DNA of 64,000 bases, from assembly GCF_903819335.1 (NCBI RefSeq), contig NZ_CAIJDE010000029.1, forward strand, positions 101,219-165,218, read 5' to 3'. This document shows positions 31,435 through 40,315 of this stretch, piece by piece. The translations under genes and the position numbers were made by a program. Every line of letters begins with the position of its first letter. Position 1 is the stretch's first letter. Origin of the DNA: Flavobacterium panici. GTDB lineage: Bacteria; Bacteroidota; Bacteroidia; Flavobacteriales; Flavobacteriaceae. The notes below the pieces were generated by a model that was given only the letters and a program-made list of their open reading frames with translations, was not told the origin of the DNA and searched no databases.

Positions 31435-33621
31435 CTAAATCGCTTTATAACTCACTTTATACTCCATATTAGGTTTTACAATCAACTGATATTTATTTTT
31501 TGCTAATTCTATAATTGTTCCAGAGTTTGTTTTGGGTTTGCTGGCACTTTCAAAAATCAATTTTCCTTCTCCTTCGCCTGCTTTTATTTTGATTTCTTTG
31601 GTACTGCAATACACGGTAACTTCTCCGTTTGGTGTTGGCACTTTTCCTTCCATCCATTTTAAACCGCCAAGATTTGGTTTTATCTCATATTCCGAATATC
31701 CCGGCGCGGTTGGTTTTACACCCAAATAATATTTTCCTAATAAATAAATCGGACTTGCACCCCAAGCGTGGCAAAGGCTTTTCCCGTAAGGACGTCCGTA
31801 CATCGTTAAATGCTCAGTTCCTTTTTTGTTCGGATTGTATTCTTCCCAGAAAGAGGTTGCACCTTCATTCAGCATTCCACCCCAATAATCTTTCATTTCT
31901 TTTAAAACATAATTCTGTTCGCCCATCGCACACAACGCTTCCAGCTCATAAAAACGCATGTAAGGAGTTGTAATTTGAAGAACATCTTTATTAAGCAACA
32001 CCTTATTTTTTACGCTTTGTTTTTGTTCTTTATTAAAATAATTGAAGAAAATACCGAACATATTAGCATATCTGGTTACAATATTTTGGATTTTACCGTC
32101 GATACGCTGATGCTTCATGACGTTTTCTTTTTTATCCCAAAACACATCAAATAATTTCGTTTTTAAATCATTCCCTAATTTTTGATATTGTTTTTGATCT
32201 TCATTTTTACCAGCAATTTCAGCACTTACAGCCATCGCTTCTAAACTTCTGGCTAAAAGCATTTGCTCAAAACTAACTTCGCCCGTTTTTGGAAGTCCGT
32301 CTGCCCAATCAATAAAAACCCAGTCTCCTTCTAAAGGTTCCAAGAATCCGTTTTTGTTTCTTCTTTCTAAACAGAAATCCATAAGTGATTTCATTCTTGG
32401 ATAAAAAGTTTTGATGAATTTTGTATCGCCTGTGTGCAAGTAATAATCGTAAACACCTACAAACCAATACAGCGAATAATCCATTATGATATTTACGTGA
32501 GCCGTTACAGGATCTTTTCCTCGAAGGGCTAACAGCGTTCGTTCTACCGAAGCCGAATCAAAGAATAAATAATAATTCATTAAATAACTTTGATACGCAT
32601 CGCCAGACCAAACCCAGCGGTCACGCTTAATTCCGTCTATAAAAAATTCACGAGACGTTAAATGCATCGTGTAAGCCGACACATCCCAAATTTTATTCAA
32701 TTGTTCATCTGAAGATTTGAATGCGCCACGATAATCTAATGGCAGATATTCATAAAGCATCGAAATTGAATCGTATTTTACACCTGCATCTGCTTGAACT
32801 TGAACATAACGAAATGCTTTCGATCCTTCGTGTGTGTAGGTTTCAGGCTGTTTTCCATCAAAAGATAAATGATCTAAGGTTTCGCATTTAGCAGAATCCA
32901 GCGCTTCTTCACGAGATTCTCCGTAATAAAGCGCTACTTTGCCTTTTCCTTTTAAACCGTGAATTTTAATGTAACCAAAAGTTTCTTTGCCAAAATCTAC
33001 CAATTCACCAGCTCCTATTTTCTCTGTTTTCTTTGCACTTAAAGGTTTGGTTGTTAGTTTGAATCCTGAAGGTTTATTTTCTGAAGAATTAAAATTCCAA
33101 GAACCAACAGGAACCCACGGTGTACCAGATTGTTGTGCTTTTCCAGTTTCATCAATCCAGAGTTTATCTTCGTTGGTTACTTTCCAAGAAGCATCAGATT
33201 TAATATAATTACCAGAAATATAAATAGCCGGCAATACTTCCTGATTATAAACTTTAAAAGAAATTTTGTGTTTTCCGGCAGGGACTGCAATTGATTTTGG
33301 CTGTCCGTAAATTTGAACGCCATCTAAAAGTAATTGAAAAGGTCCTTCTGAAAAGATTTTCACTTCGTCTGGCTTTGGAATATCTACTTCTGTCTGAAAA
33401 GTGACCAAAGCATAAGGACTGTAATATTGCCAAAGCGGTGGAAATACTGCTTCGCGTTCTGTACGTCTTACTTGCATTTTATTACTTAACCAAACTTCAA
33501 AATCTCCTGGATACCATATCCATGTCGCTTCTTTTGGTTTTTCCTGTGCTGATGAAAGTGAGCAAGAAAAAAGAGCAACAAAAAGAAGTAAAATTTTAAA
33601 AATGGAAAAGCGGTTTAGCAT
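31435..33621 (-). CDS. Secreted GH78-type alpha-L-rhamnosidase-like protein
   Basis: The 728-residue product has a signal peptide (FKILLLFVALFSCSLSSAQ), N-terminal beta-sandwich domains, an (alpha/alpha)6 barrel from about 300 and a C-terminal beta domain. The region FFIDGIKRDRWVWSGD (326-341) aligns with the GH78 motif in which Asp, Glu and Asp bind the rhamnose. Here the residues are Asp329, Asp334 and Asp341, so the middle Glu is an Asp. A second acidic cluster, NEGATSFWEEYNP, and HAWGASPIYLL are present as in the family. It should release rhamnose or a similar deoxysugar, but the Glu-to-Asp change makes exact specificity uncertain. A CAGGA-type operator lies 50 bases upstream, so this gene likely heads a transcript. 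Confidence 0.82.
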   Translation of the reverse strand: MLNRFSIFKILLLFVALFSCSLSSAQEKPKEATWIWYPGDFEVWLSNKMQVRRTEREAVFPPLWQYYSPYALVTFQTEVDIPKPDEVKIFSEGPFQLLLDGVQIYGQPKSIAVPAGKHKISFKVYNQEVLPAIYISGNYIKSDASWKVTNEDKLWIDETGKAQQSGTPWVPVGSWNFNSSENKPSGFKLTTKPLSAKKTEKIGAGELVDFGKETFGYIKIHGLKGKGKVALYYGESREEALDSAKCETLDHLSFDGKQPETYTHEGSKAFRYVQVQADAGVKYDSISMLYEYLPLDYRGAFKSSDEQLNKIWDVSAYTMHLTSREFFIDGIKRDRWVWSGDAYQSYLMNYYLFFDSASVERTLLALRGKDPVTAHVNIIMDYSLYWFVGVYDYYLHTGDTKFIKTFYPRMKSLMDFCLERRNKNGFLEPLEGDWVFIDWADGLPKTGEVSFEQMLLARSLEAMAVSAEIAGKNEDQKQYQKLGNDLKTKLFDVFWDKKENVMKHQRIDGKIQNIVTRYANMFGIFFNYFNKEQKQSVKNKVLLNKDVLQITTPYMRFYELEALCAMGEQNYVLKEMKDYWGGMLNEGATSFWEEYNPNKKGTEHLTMYGRPYGKSLCHAWGASPIYLLGKYYLGVKPTAPGYSEYEIKPNLGGLKWMEGKVPTPNGEVTVYCSTKEIKIKAGEGEGKLIFESASKPKTNSGTIIELAKNKYQLIVKPNMEYKVSYKAI

Positions 33622-33640
33622 AGTAAGTTTATTTTGGGAC

Positions 33641-33685
33641 TAAAGTTAAGTGTTCTCATCACATTTGACACCCTGTACTATCCTG
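33641..33685 (-). promoter_or_regulatory. Putative promoter and CAGGA-N5-CAGGG operator for the GH78 gene
   Basis: On the minus strand, CAGGA (33685-33681) and CAGGG (33675-33671) lie 10 bases apart. After exactly 22 bases comes TAACTTTA (33648-33641), one base off TAnnTTTG. The geometry equals that in front of susC. Confidence 0.65.
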
Positions 33686-33785
33686 CTATTTCATAAAAAA
33701 CAGTACTTTTTGATAATTTTTTAAGGGAAAAATTATGAGTTATCACTTTTTTAGTATTAAAAAAAATGATGTTACAATTTTATGG

Positions 33786-34012
33786 GACGCGGATGAAAGC
33801 GGATTTAATTATTTGCTCTTTTTTGTCATTTCGACGAAGGAGAAATCTCCACGAGAAGCTCTACAAAGATTGGACTTTCGCTGCGGAGTTACTTGCGAAG
33901 ATTTCTCCTTCGTCGAAATGACAAAGTCTGTGTTATTTTGGATAACTAAAAGAAAAAATCCGTGTTAATCCGCGTCTTTACGAAGTAAATCCGTTTTATC
34001 CGCGTTCTAATT
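33786..34012. repeat. Nested inverted repeats including family R (copy 5)
   Basis: The inner element is family R, with arms 33823-33848 and 33899-33924. The outer element pairs GACGCGGATGAAAGCGGATTT (about 33786) with AAATCCGTTTTATCCGCG near 33990-34010, and a second partial copy AATCCGTGTTAATCCGCGTC lies between. It fills the gap between the GH78 promoter and the end of the AraC gene. A translated frame across it (33735-33968) is not a gene. Confidence 0.8.
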
Positions 34013-34024
34013 TAGGCTTACAAT

Positions 34025-34843
34025 CTAAGCAATCATCCTCTCAGATTCATTTTCATCTTCTAAAATATAATTAGAAGGCGTTTTACCTAAATGTTTTTTA
34101 AACATATAAATAAAGGCACTTGTAGTTTCGTAACCTAAATTGAAGGCAATTTCTTTAATGGATTGTTTTTCCCCCAAACGTTTTATGGCTTCTAATAATT
34201 TTAAGCGTGTACGCCAGTCGCTGAAGTTCATTCCCAATTCTTTAATAAATAAACGAGATAAAGTTCTGGTGCTCATAAAAGAAAGTTCGGCGTAATATTC
34301 TATTGTATTTTTGCTTGAGACATCATTCATTAAAAGTTCAACAACTTTTTGAAGTCTTTCGTGATTGGTTGTTGGCAGGAAGGTTGCACTTGGTTCGATT
34401 AAAGCCAATTCGTCCAAGAAAACAGAAATGATTCTTTTTTGTGGTGGAGTCAGATTTCCTTCAACTCCAAAAGAAATGATTTTGAAAACCAGCTGCTTTA
34501 AAAACATCGGAATATCAAATGAAAAACTATTTGTTGGCAATCCTTCCATTGCAGACGGATCAATAAAAACGCTGTAGTAATTAACATCTTTTTGAAAAGT
34601 AACCTGATGTTCCACTCCGCCTGGAAGCCACAAACCCTGTAACGGATTCACAACCCAAATATGATTGCCCACTACAACGTTCATTACGCCACGTGTTGCA
34701 TAGATCAACTGACCTCTTGGATGTGAATGCGAAATACACATTTCATTGTTTACCATTTCGGTATAGCCAATAACTGGGATTGAGGAATCTACTTGGTATC
34801 CAAAATCCGTGGCCATTCTATATGTCCGATATTGACTATTCAT
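34025..34843 (-). CDS. AraC-family transcriptional regulator with N-terminal cupin domain
   Basis: The 272-residue protein has a cupin-like N-terminus (MCISHSHPRGQLIYATRGV and LWLPGGVEHQV) and a C-terminal double helix-turn-helix. The latter shows FMSTRTLSRLFIKELGMNFSDW and IKEIAFNLGYETTSAFIYMF ending in FKKHLGKTPSNY. This is the NimR-like subgroup, whose members commonly control a neighbouring transporter. It is divergent from the Fsr-type exporter at 34945 with a 101-base shared promoter region, so local control of that gene is the simplest reading. Its closeness to the GH78 operator also makes a role there conceivable, but pectin loci are more often controlled by hybrid two-component sensors, none of which is in this window. 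Confidence 0.88.
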   Translation of the reverse strand: MNSQYRTYRMATDFGYQVDSSIPVIGYTEMVNNEMCISHSHPRGQLIYATRGVMNVVVGNHIWVVNPLQGLWLPGGVEHQVTFQKDVNYYSVFIDPSAMEGLPTNSFSFDIPMFLKQLVFKIISFGVEGNLTPPQKRIISVFLDELALIEPSATFLPTTNHERLQKVVELLMNDVSSKNTIEYYAELSFMSTRTLSRLFIKELGMNFSDWRTRLKLLEAIKRLGEKQSIKEIAFNLGYETTSAFIYMFKKHLGKTPSNYILEDENESERMIA

Positions 34844-34944
34844 TGTCCAAATATAGCAATTCTGACATTAGTATTCTTTTAATCTTTGCAAAAAATAATA
34901 CAGCTGTTGTTTTTTAACCTAATTTAAAAATCAAAAAATATCTC

Positions 34945-36156
34945 ATGGACACTATTAAAGCAAATCCTGACATAGTTAAAAAAACCACTTATTCGATCTT
35001 ATTCATCATCAGTTTTTCTCATTTAATTAATGATCTTTTACAGGCTGTTATCCCTTCTGTTTATCCATTAATTAAAGAAAATTTTAATCTTAGTTTTACC
35101 CAAATTGGTATTATTACTTTAACCTATCAAATGGTGGCTTCGATTTTACAGCCGTTTGTGGGAATGTATACCGATAAAAATTCAAAACCGTATTCGCTGA
35201 TTGTTGGAATGTGTTTTACAATGGTTGGACTTTTTCTGGTTTCGATATCTTCTAGTTTTGTTTACTTATTATTATCAGTGAGTTTAATCGGAATTGGGTC
35301 TTCGATTTTTCATCCTGAATCTTCGCGTGTGGCGCATTTGGCTTCGGGCGGAAAAAGAGGTTTGGCACAATCTATTTTTCAATTGGGAGGAAATGCCGGA
35401 AGTGCAATCGGACCTTTATTAGCCGCTTTTATCGTTATTCCGCACGGACAATCTTATATCGCTTGGTTTTGTATTATCGCATTAGTTGGTGTTTTTGCTT
35501 TGTATAAAATTGCGATTTGGTATACTGCACATTTATCTGAAAGAAATGCGAATAAAGCTTCTCACCAAATAGAGATGCATCATTTGTCAAAAAATCGAGT
35601 AATTGCTTCGTTGATTATCTTATTGGTTTTGATTTTCTCTAAGTATTTCTATATGAGCAGTATCACAAGTTATTATACTTTCTTCCTTATAGATAAATTC
35701 CACATCACGATTCAGCAGTCACAAGTGTATTTATTCTTGTTTTCGGGCGCTGTTGCTGCAGGAACTTTGATTGGAGGACCAATTGGAGATCGATACGGCA
35801 GAAAATATGTAATCTGGGTTTCTATTTTAGGAGTCGCTCCGTTTACTTTAATGTTGCCTTACGTTTCTTTATTCTGGGTTGGAACTTTATCTGTAATCAT
35901 CGGATTGATTCTTTCTTCTGCATTCTCTGCGATTCTGGTTTATGCAACTGAATTAATGCCCGGAAAAGTCGGACTTGTAGCGGGGCTTTTTTTCGGATTT
36001 GCTTTCGGAATGGGAGGTTTAGGTTCTGCTATTTTAGGAAAAATTGCCGATGCTACAAGTATTGAATATGTATTTAAGATTTGTGCGTTTCTGCCTTTGA
36101 TTGGGGTTATTACTGGATTCTTGCCAAATTTAGAGAAGAAAAAGAAGGTTGAGTAA
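34945..36156 (+). CDS. Fosmidomycin-resistance (Fsr)-type major facilitator exporter
   Basis: The 403-residue protein has twelve hydrophobic segments and MFS loop motifs. These include HLINDLLQAVIPSVYPLIKENF at the start, VGMYTDKNSKPYSLIVGM after the second segment, and GPIGDRYGRKYVIWVS in the second half. The HLINDLLQ...IGIGSSIFHPESSRVAH pattern is characteristic of the Fsr group, inner-membrane drug exporters. ATG at 34945 is preceded by an A-rich stretch and no alternative start fits better. It is probably regulated by the divergent AraC protein. The substrate is unknown, and a link to pectin use is not evident. Confidence 0.85.
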   Translation: MDTIKANPDIVKKTTYSILFIISFSHLINDLLQAVIPSVYPLIKENFNLSFTQIGIITLTYQMVASILQPFVGMYTDKNSKPYSLIVGMCFTMVGLFLVSISSSFVYLLLSVSLIGIGSSIFHPESSRVAHLASGGKRGLAQSIFQLGGNAGSAIGPLLAAFIVIPHGQSYIAWFCIIALVGVFALYKIAIWYTAHLSERNANKASHQIEMHHLSKNRVIASLIILLVLIFSKYFYMSSITSYYTFFLIDKFHITIQQSQVYLFLFSGAVAAGTLIGGPIGDRYGRKYVIWVSILGVAPFTLMLPYVSLFWVGTLSVIIGLILSSAFSAILVYATELMPGKVGLVAGLFFGFAFGMGGLGSAILGKIADATSIEYVFKICAFLPLIGVITGFLPNLEKKKKVE

Positions 36157-36256
36157 TTTTTTTTATGCCACGAAGTCGCTAAGACGCGAAGTTTTTATAA
36201 AAAAATAAGATTTAATTGCGTCCCGATAAATCGGGATGAGAAAAAAAATAAAGCTC

Positions 36257-36300
36257 AAAAGGCTTTAGCCAAAATATCTACAGTTTGGCTAAAGCCTTTT
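36257..36300 (+). terminator. Long hairpin, probable Rho-independent terminator of the Fsr gene
   Basis: A 17-base perfect stem (36257-36273 with 36284-36300, AAAAGGCTTTAGCCAAA) has a 10-base loop and is followed by T-rich sequence. The stem core GGCTTTAGCCAAA also occurs in the nested repeat at 20916, so it belongs to a dispersed family. A CCTCCAGTTAAAACTGGAGG hairpin follows near 36327. Confidence 0.7.
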
Positions 36301-36380
36301 TCTATTCTTTTTACATAGACCTCCAGTTAAAACTGGAGGCAACTCATAAAATAGCCTTGCTTTATTTGCAATCTTTTTAA

Positions 36381-36474
36381 AAACATAGCCCGTGGTTTCA
36401 ACCACGGGAAACGTATTTTGATAAATGTAATGTTATGTATAGCGTCCCCGTGGTTAAAACCACGGGTTATGTTT
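36381..36474. repeat. Twin-hairpin repeat AAACATAGCCCGTGG, family B (copy 2)
   Basis: Two 20-base hairpins of the CCCGTGG...CCACGGG type (36389-36408 and 36447-36466) are flanked by AAACATAG and its complement. The whole can fold either as two hairpins or as one long stem. It lies just past the SymE-like gene's stop. Confidence 0.9.
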
Positions 36475-36487
36475 AAATTGATGATTT

Positions 36488-36691
36488 TTATTTCGTTTCA
36501 ATTTCACTATTGGTTGTAATAATGATTTTATTTTGCTGATGTTCAATCGTTACGAAATTCCCGTAATTAAAACCGATTTTCTGAAGCCATTTTCCGCAAA
36601 GACGTATTTCTGGAAATATAACGTATCGATGATATGATCTTGCAATATGTTTTGGCTGGATTTTTAGTCGTCTTTTCGCTGATTGTTTCAT
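36488..36691 (-). CDS. SymE-like type I toxin
   Basis: Starting at the ATG at 36691 gives 67 residues; the frame is open to 36715, but MKQSAKRRLKIQPK is the natural beginning. The segment SYHRYVIFPEIRLCGKWLQKIGFNYGNFVTIEH matches the SymE toxin family, an AbrB-like fold, in its PEIRL-GKWLQ-GF core and in the trailing NKIIITT strand. In E. coli SymE is an SOS-induced toxin repressed by an antisense RNA. I cannot point to such an RNA here. The divergent XRE gene begins 164 bases away with an AT-rich intergenic stretch, so the pair may be functionally linked. Family assignment is good; toxicity is inference. Confidence 0.75.
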   Translation of the reverse strand: MKQSAKRRLKIQPKHIARSYHRYVIFPEIRLCGKWLQKIGFNYGNFVTIEHQQNKIIITTNSEIETK

Positions 36692-36854
36692 TATATTTCT
36701 GTTTTTACGAAACAAAAATAGTAAAATTAATACTACAAATTATAATTATATATTTTTAAATTATAATTTCATGATGCTTTTGAGTAACATTATTATATTT
36801 TTTATTATATTTAAAATGCATCATATTTGCATAATATAGCAATAAATCATCATT

Positions 36855-37067
36855 GTGTCGAAACTTAAGCTAAATAGAATAAAAGTTGTTTTAGTTGAAA
36901 ACAACAGAAGTAGTAAGGAATTAGCCAATCATTTAGGCAAAACAGTAGCAACTGTTTCGCGTTGGTGTACAAATGAATATCAGCCTTCTATTGAAACGCT
37001 TTATGAGGTTGCTCAATATTTGAAGGTTGATATTCGGGAGTTGTTGGTTTCGACTGGGAAATATTGA
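36855..37067 (+). CDS. Small XRE/Cro-type helix-turn-helix regulator
   Basis: The 70-residue protein starts at a GTG (36855). It consists almost entirely of a Cro/CI helix-turn-helix: SSKELANHLGKTVATVSRWCTN, then PSIETLYEVAQYLKVDIRELL. Single-domain regulators of this size often accompany toxin-antitoxin, restriction-modification or other defence genes. It lies between the SymE-like gene and the PIN-like 500-residue gene, whose 3' ends or starts surround it, in the most AT-rich part of the window. It may repress the SymE-like gene; this is not shown by any visible operator. Confidence 0.85.
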   Translation: MSKLKLNRIKVVLVENNRSSKELANHLGKTVATVSRWCTNEYQPSIETLYEVAQYLKVDIRELLVSTGKY

Positions 37068-37099
37068 TAGATTTTAAAACACATTAAGTTTTAAAAAAA

Positions 37100-38602
37100 T
37101 TACTTAGATTTAAAATATCTCTTATATACTTTTAACAATCTCATCAGCAAAGAATTTTTACTAGGTAATTTTACATTTGTAATTTTCTTTTTTATTTCTT
37201 CATTATTATAATACAATTGTATCCATCCATTTATTCTAACAAGTTTTATCTCGCCAACATCAGATAACCAATGTCTACCAACCCATATTTCATTCTGCAT
37301 TTCAGAAATTTCAAATAATTCTAATCCATTTTTATCGGGACCAAAGGCTTCGAAAAACATTTTGACTAATGATTCAATCTCTTTAAATGCAGTATATATT
37401 TTATTTGGATTGGGAGGAAGCGTACTTAATGTAAAATAAAAATAATCTTCTCCCTTACTAACTGGAACCCAAATTTTGTTGAAAAAATTGAAAAAATATT
37501 CATTTGGATAGGCCACTTTTCCAAAATATTGTCCTTCATCATTATTTGTATCATAGAAAATTGGTTTAGTAAAAATTTCAAATAGCAATTTGAAATGATC
37601 TAAGATTGAATGATACTTTACATACTCGTTGTAGTATTCTATAAATTCTGCAGGTTTTAAAACTTTTGTTTCTATTGAGAGTTTTTTATATACAGCTTTT
37701 GTTTTATGATAATTTTTATCGTCATTAGTTAGATAAAAACTACAAATAGAAGCAAAAGCGGAATGAGATGCGTCATCAGTTGTATTTGTAAATGTATTTT
37801 TTTCTTTTTCGGATACTTTAACTTTATCTGATTTGTAACCATGCATATCCAGATAAAGGTATTCATTCATAATATTATCAAACCATTCTGGTGCATTCTT
37901 ACCTTTTGGCAAATATTCATTAGATTTAAAATTTTCAATTCCTTTCTTTTTATATGAATTGTCAATTAACTCGAATGGGTCTTTATTTTCATTAAAATGC
38001 CCACTATTTACACCTATTTTTTGAACTATTTGTCTTAAATCCTTATAACCTTCTGTCTCATTTAAATTATAGTTCATTTTACTAAAGCTATTGAAAAAGC
38101 CATTCATTGTAAGATCATCTTTCAATCCTGGAAATATATCATTTAGAATTTTTGCAGATTCTGGATTTTCAAATGCTTCTTTAAAAATAGAGTCTAATTC
38201 TAAAGATTTTAGAGTTGTTTTAAAATATTCTAATAATGAATTTAAAGCAGGATCATCGGAATCACTTTTGAATAAATTATCGATCGATAAATCTGAAAAA
38301 ATATCCGACTCTTCAATTCTACTATCAAGTAATTCTTGTGGATCATATTGGTCCAGAATTATATTTTTACCATCATTAAAGAGACAAAAATCATTCGTTA
38401 TTTTTGTTATGAATTCTAAATCATCTTGAATTCTTGCTTTCTGTTCTTCATCATCCGAATAACTCCGAAAAATATCACTAATATGTGATGTTGAATATAA
38501 ACACAAGAATTTATCATTGTTTAAAAGTATAGATAATAATTCTGGAAAGTGGTTACTTCTCATTCCTGACATTATATTCCAATCAACATATATTTTAATC
38601 AT
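37100..38602 (-). CDS. Unrecognised protein with split PIN-nuclease-like signature
   Basis: I do not recognise this 500-residue protein as a named family. It has no signal peptide or membrane segment and is rich in Lys, Asp and Asn. Its start, KIYVDWNIMS (Asp7), looks like the first strand of a PIN domain, with His40/Asp43 nearby. About 230 residues later comes DDASHSAFASICSFYLTNDD (276-295), then KAVYKKLSIETKVLKPAEF, which closely resembles the third-acidic and TND parts of PIN ribonucleases. The long middle segment would be an insertion. About 180 more residues follow, of unknown role. Neighbours are an XRE regulator and a SymE-like toxin, so a toxin or phage-defence role is plausible but unproven. 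The gene is convergent with the XRE gene (33 base gap). Confidence 0.7.
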   Translation of the reverse strand: MIKIYVDWNIMSGMRSNHFPELLSILLNNDKFLCLYSTSHISDIFRSYSDDEEQKARIQDDLEFITKITNDFCLFNDGKNIILDQYDPQELLDSRIEESDIFSDLSIDNLFKSDSDDPALNSLLEYFKTTLKSLELDSIFKEAFENPESAKILNDIFPGLKDDLTMNGFFNSFSKMNYNLNETEGYKDLRQIVQKIGVNSGHFNENKDPFELIDNSYKKKGIENFKSNEYLPKGKNAPEWFDNIMNEYLYLDMHGYKSDKVKVSEKEKNTFTNTTDDASHSAFASICSFYLTNDDKNYHKTKAVYKKLSIETKVLKPAEFIEYYNEYVKYHSILDHFKLLFEIFTKPIFYDTNNDEGQYFGKVAYPNEYFFNFFNKIWVPVSKGEDYFYFTLSTLPPNPNKIYTAFKEIESLVKMFFEAFGPDKNGLELFEISEMQNEIWVGRHWLSDVGEIKLVRINGWIQLYYNNEEIKKKITNVKLPSKNSLLMRLLKVYKRYFKSK

Positions 38603-38681
38603 ATTTAATTTTTATTTCTTTGAAATTCATATAAATATACGAACAATTTTAAAAAATATATTTTAAACATAAACACAAAAA

Positions 38682-38705
38682 ACGCTTCCTATTATTAGGA
38701 AGCGT
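38682..38705 (-). terminator. Rho-independent terminator of the symporter operon
   Basis: A 10-base perfect stem (ACGCTTCCTA, loop TTAT) is flanked by A-rich sequence on its right arm in forward view and by A/T runs on both sides. It lies 30 bases past the symporter stop on the minus strand. Confidence 0.8.
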
Positions 38706-38734
38706 ATTTCTATAATATAAGTTTGATAACTATT

Positions 38735-40315
38735 CTAATTCCCATTAAAAACCAAATACAAAACCAAAATCACCAACCCCAACAACCCAAACAAAAGTTT
38801 CACCTTTTTACTAGTTTTAGGAATATCCCTTTCATCAGAAAAATTAACTTCAGGATTTTTATCAGTTAAAGAAATAATAACTGCTGTAATTAAAAGCACA
38901 GCAAAAATGTAAAACGAAATCAATAAAAAGTGAGGCCAAACTGGATATTTATCGGCAGGGAAAATCCATAGATACAAAACCCCAACAAACAAACTAAAAG
39001 CAGAACCCCAAGAAAGTGTTGCATTTACCGCTTTTTTTGTAGTGCGTTTCCAGAAAACACTCAAAAGGAAAACAACAGATAACGAAGGCGCCAAGAAACC
39101 TAAAACCGCCTGAAAAATGTTGAATAAATTCTGTCCCTTAATATTATCAATCGCAACAGCAATCAGAATCGCAAAAACACATCCAGCAGCAATTGTTAAT
39201 CGGCCAATTTTAATTTGATCTTGAATCGTCGCCGTTGGATTTATTTTCTTTACATAAATATCATTCGTAAAAACGGTGCTCAAAGCGTTTAAAGAAGAAC
39301 CAATTGTTCCCACCAAAACCGCAATCATCACACAGATTACCAAACCGTTCATTCCGCTTGGGAAAAGATTCGTAACCATTGTCATATAAGCTAAATCAGA
39401 ATTGCTTCCTAATTCGGGATATAACGCATAACACAAAATTCCGGAAAGAATAAACAACGGCAAAGCCATAACTTTTAACCATCCAATAAAGTTCACACCC
39501 AATTGTCCCTGTTCCAGATTTTTAGCCCCCAAAACACTCTGCACCATCGATTGATCGGTACAGAAAAAAGCAACTGCAGCTACAGGATAACCTAATAAAA
39601 TTGCAGGCCACGGATAATGCGCATCGTTTGCAGGTTGTATTAAATTCCAAAAATTAGAAGGTGTTTTGGCAATTAAAACATCGATTCCGCCTAGCTTTTG
39701 TAAACCTAAAAAAGAAAGCGTCAATGAAACCACAATCAGCAAAATCATCTGAAAAACATTCACTTTTGCAATCGCTTTTAATCCTCCGGCAAACGTAAAT
39801 ATTCCTGAGAAAATCACTAAAACGGTAACACTCTGCCACATCGGGATTCCTAAAATCTGACGCACTAAAACACCTCCGCTGAATAATCCTAAAGACAGCC
39901 AGCTTACTAATATTTTTACCAAAGCATACCAAGCCAAAATATTCTGCGTACTGTCGCCGTAGCGTTTTCCCATATATTCGGGCATAGTGCTTACTTTACT
40001 CGCAATATATCTCGGTGCAAAAACCATCGCCAAAAGCAGTAAAAAAACAAAAGCGTACCATTCGAAATTTCCCGCTACAATTCCCGTAGCGTAACCAATA
40101 CTCGCAAAAGCCAATAATGACGAAGGACCAACGTTGGTTCCCCACATATTAAATCCGATGCTGTACCAGTTTAATGAATTTCCGGCCAGAAAAAGCGTTT
40201 CGTTTTTCTTTCTCTGTTTCATACTTACCACATATCCAATGACCAATAAAGCCACTAAATAACCCGCAACAATTAAAAAATCGAGCGTGGTTAATTTATC
40301 GTAAATACTGTTCAT
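38735..40315 (-). CDS. Sodium/solute symporter (SSS family)
   Basis: The 526-residue protein has about 14 hydrophobic segments and SSS features. The start is LDFLIVAGYLVALLVIGYVVS, then NSLNWYSIGFNMWGTNVGPSS, MPEYMGKRYG, and FTFAGGLKAIAKVNVFQMI, where the GGLKAV-like motif is diagnostic. It should import a sugar or sugar acid with sodium. Its start overlaps the end of the Gfo/Idh gene by four bases (ATGA), so the two are translationally coupled. With the upstream mutarotase-fusion gene it suggests uptake of a pectin-derived monosaccharide such as rhamnose or galacturonate, which is inference from context. Confidence 0.9.
   Translation of the reverse strand: MNSIYDKLTTLDFLIVAGYLVALLVIGYVVSMKQRKKNETLFLAGNSLNWYSIGFNMWGTNVGPSSLLAFASIGYATGIVAGNFEWYAFVFLLLLAMVFAPRYIASKVSTMPEYMGKRYGDSTQNILAWYALVKILVSWLSLGLFSGGVLVRQILGIPMWQSVTVLVIFSGIFTFAGGLKAIAKVNVFQMILLIVVSLTLSFLGLQKLGGIDVLIAKTPSNFWNLIQPANDAHYPWPAILLGYPVAAVAFFCTDQSMVQSVLGAKNLEQGQLGVNFIGWLKVMALPLFILSGILCYALYPELGSNSDLAYMTMVTNLFPSGMNGLVICVMIAVLVGTIGSSLNALSTVFTNDIYVKKINPTATIQDQIKIGRLTIAAGCVFAILIAVAIDNIKGQNLFNIFQAVLGFLAPSLSVVFLLSVFWKRTTKKAVNATLSWGSAFSLFVGVLYLWIFPADKYPVWPHFLLISFYIFAVLLITAVIISLTDKNPEVNFSDERDIPKTSKKVKLLFGLLGLVILVLYLVFNGN

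Noticed and set aside
33735-33968. Small plus-strand reading frame of 77 codons
   Set aside because: It consists of the family R inverted repeat; the same residues (VISTKEKS...) appear wherever that repeat is read, including 19125-19418.
34025-34843. AraC protein as the regulator of the CAGGA operators
   Set aside because: Its cupin-AraC (NimR-like) type and the divergent exporter point to local control; nothing in the sequence links it to the sites at susC and 44202.
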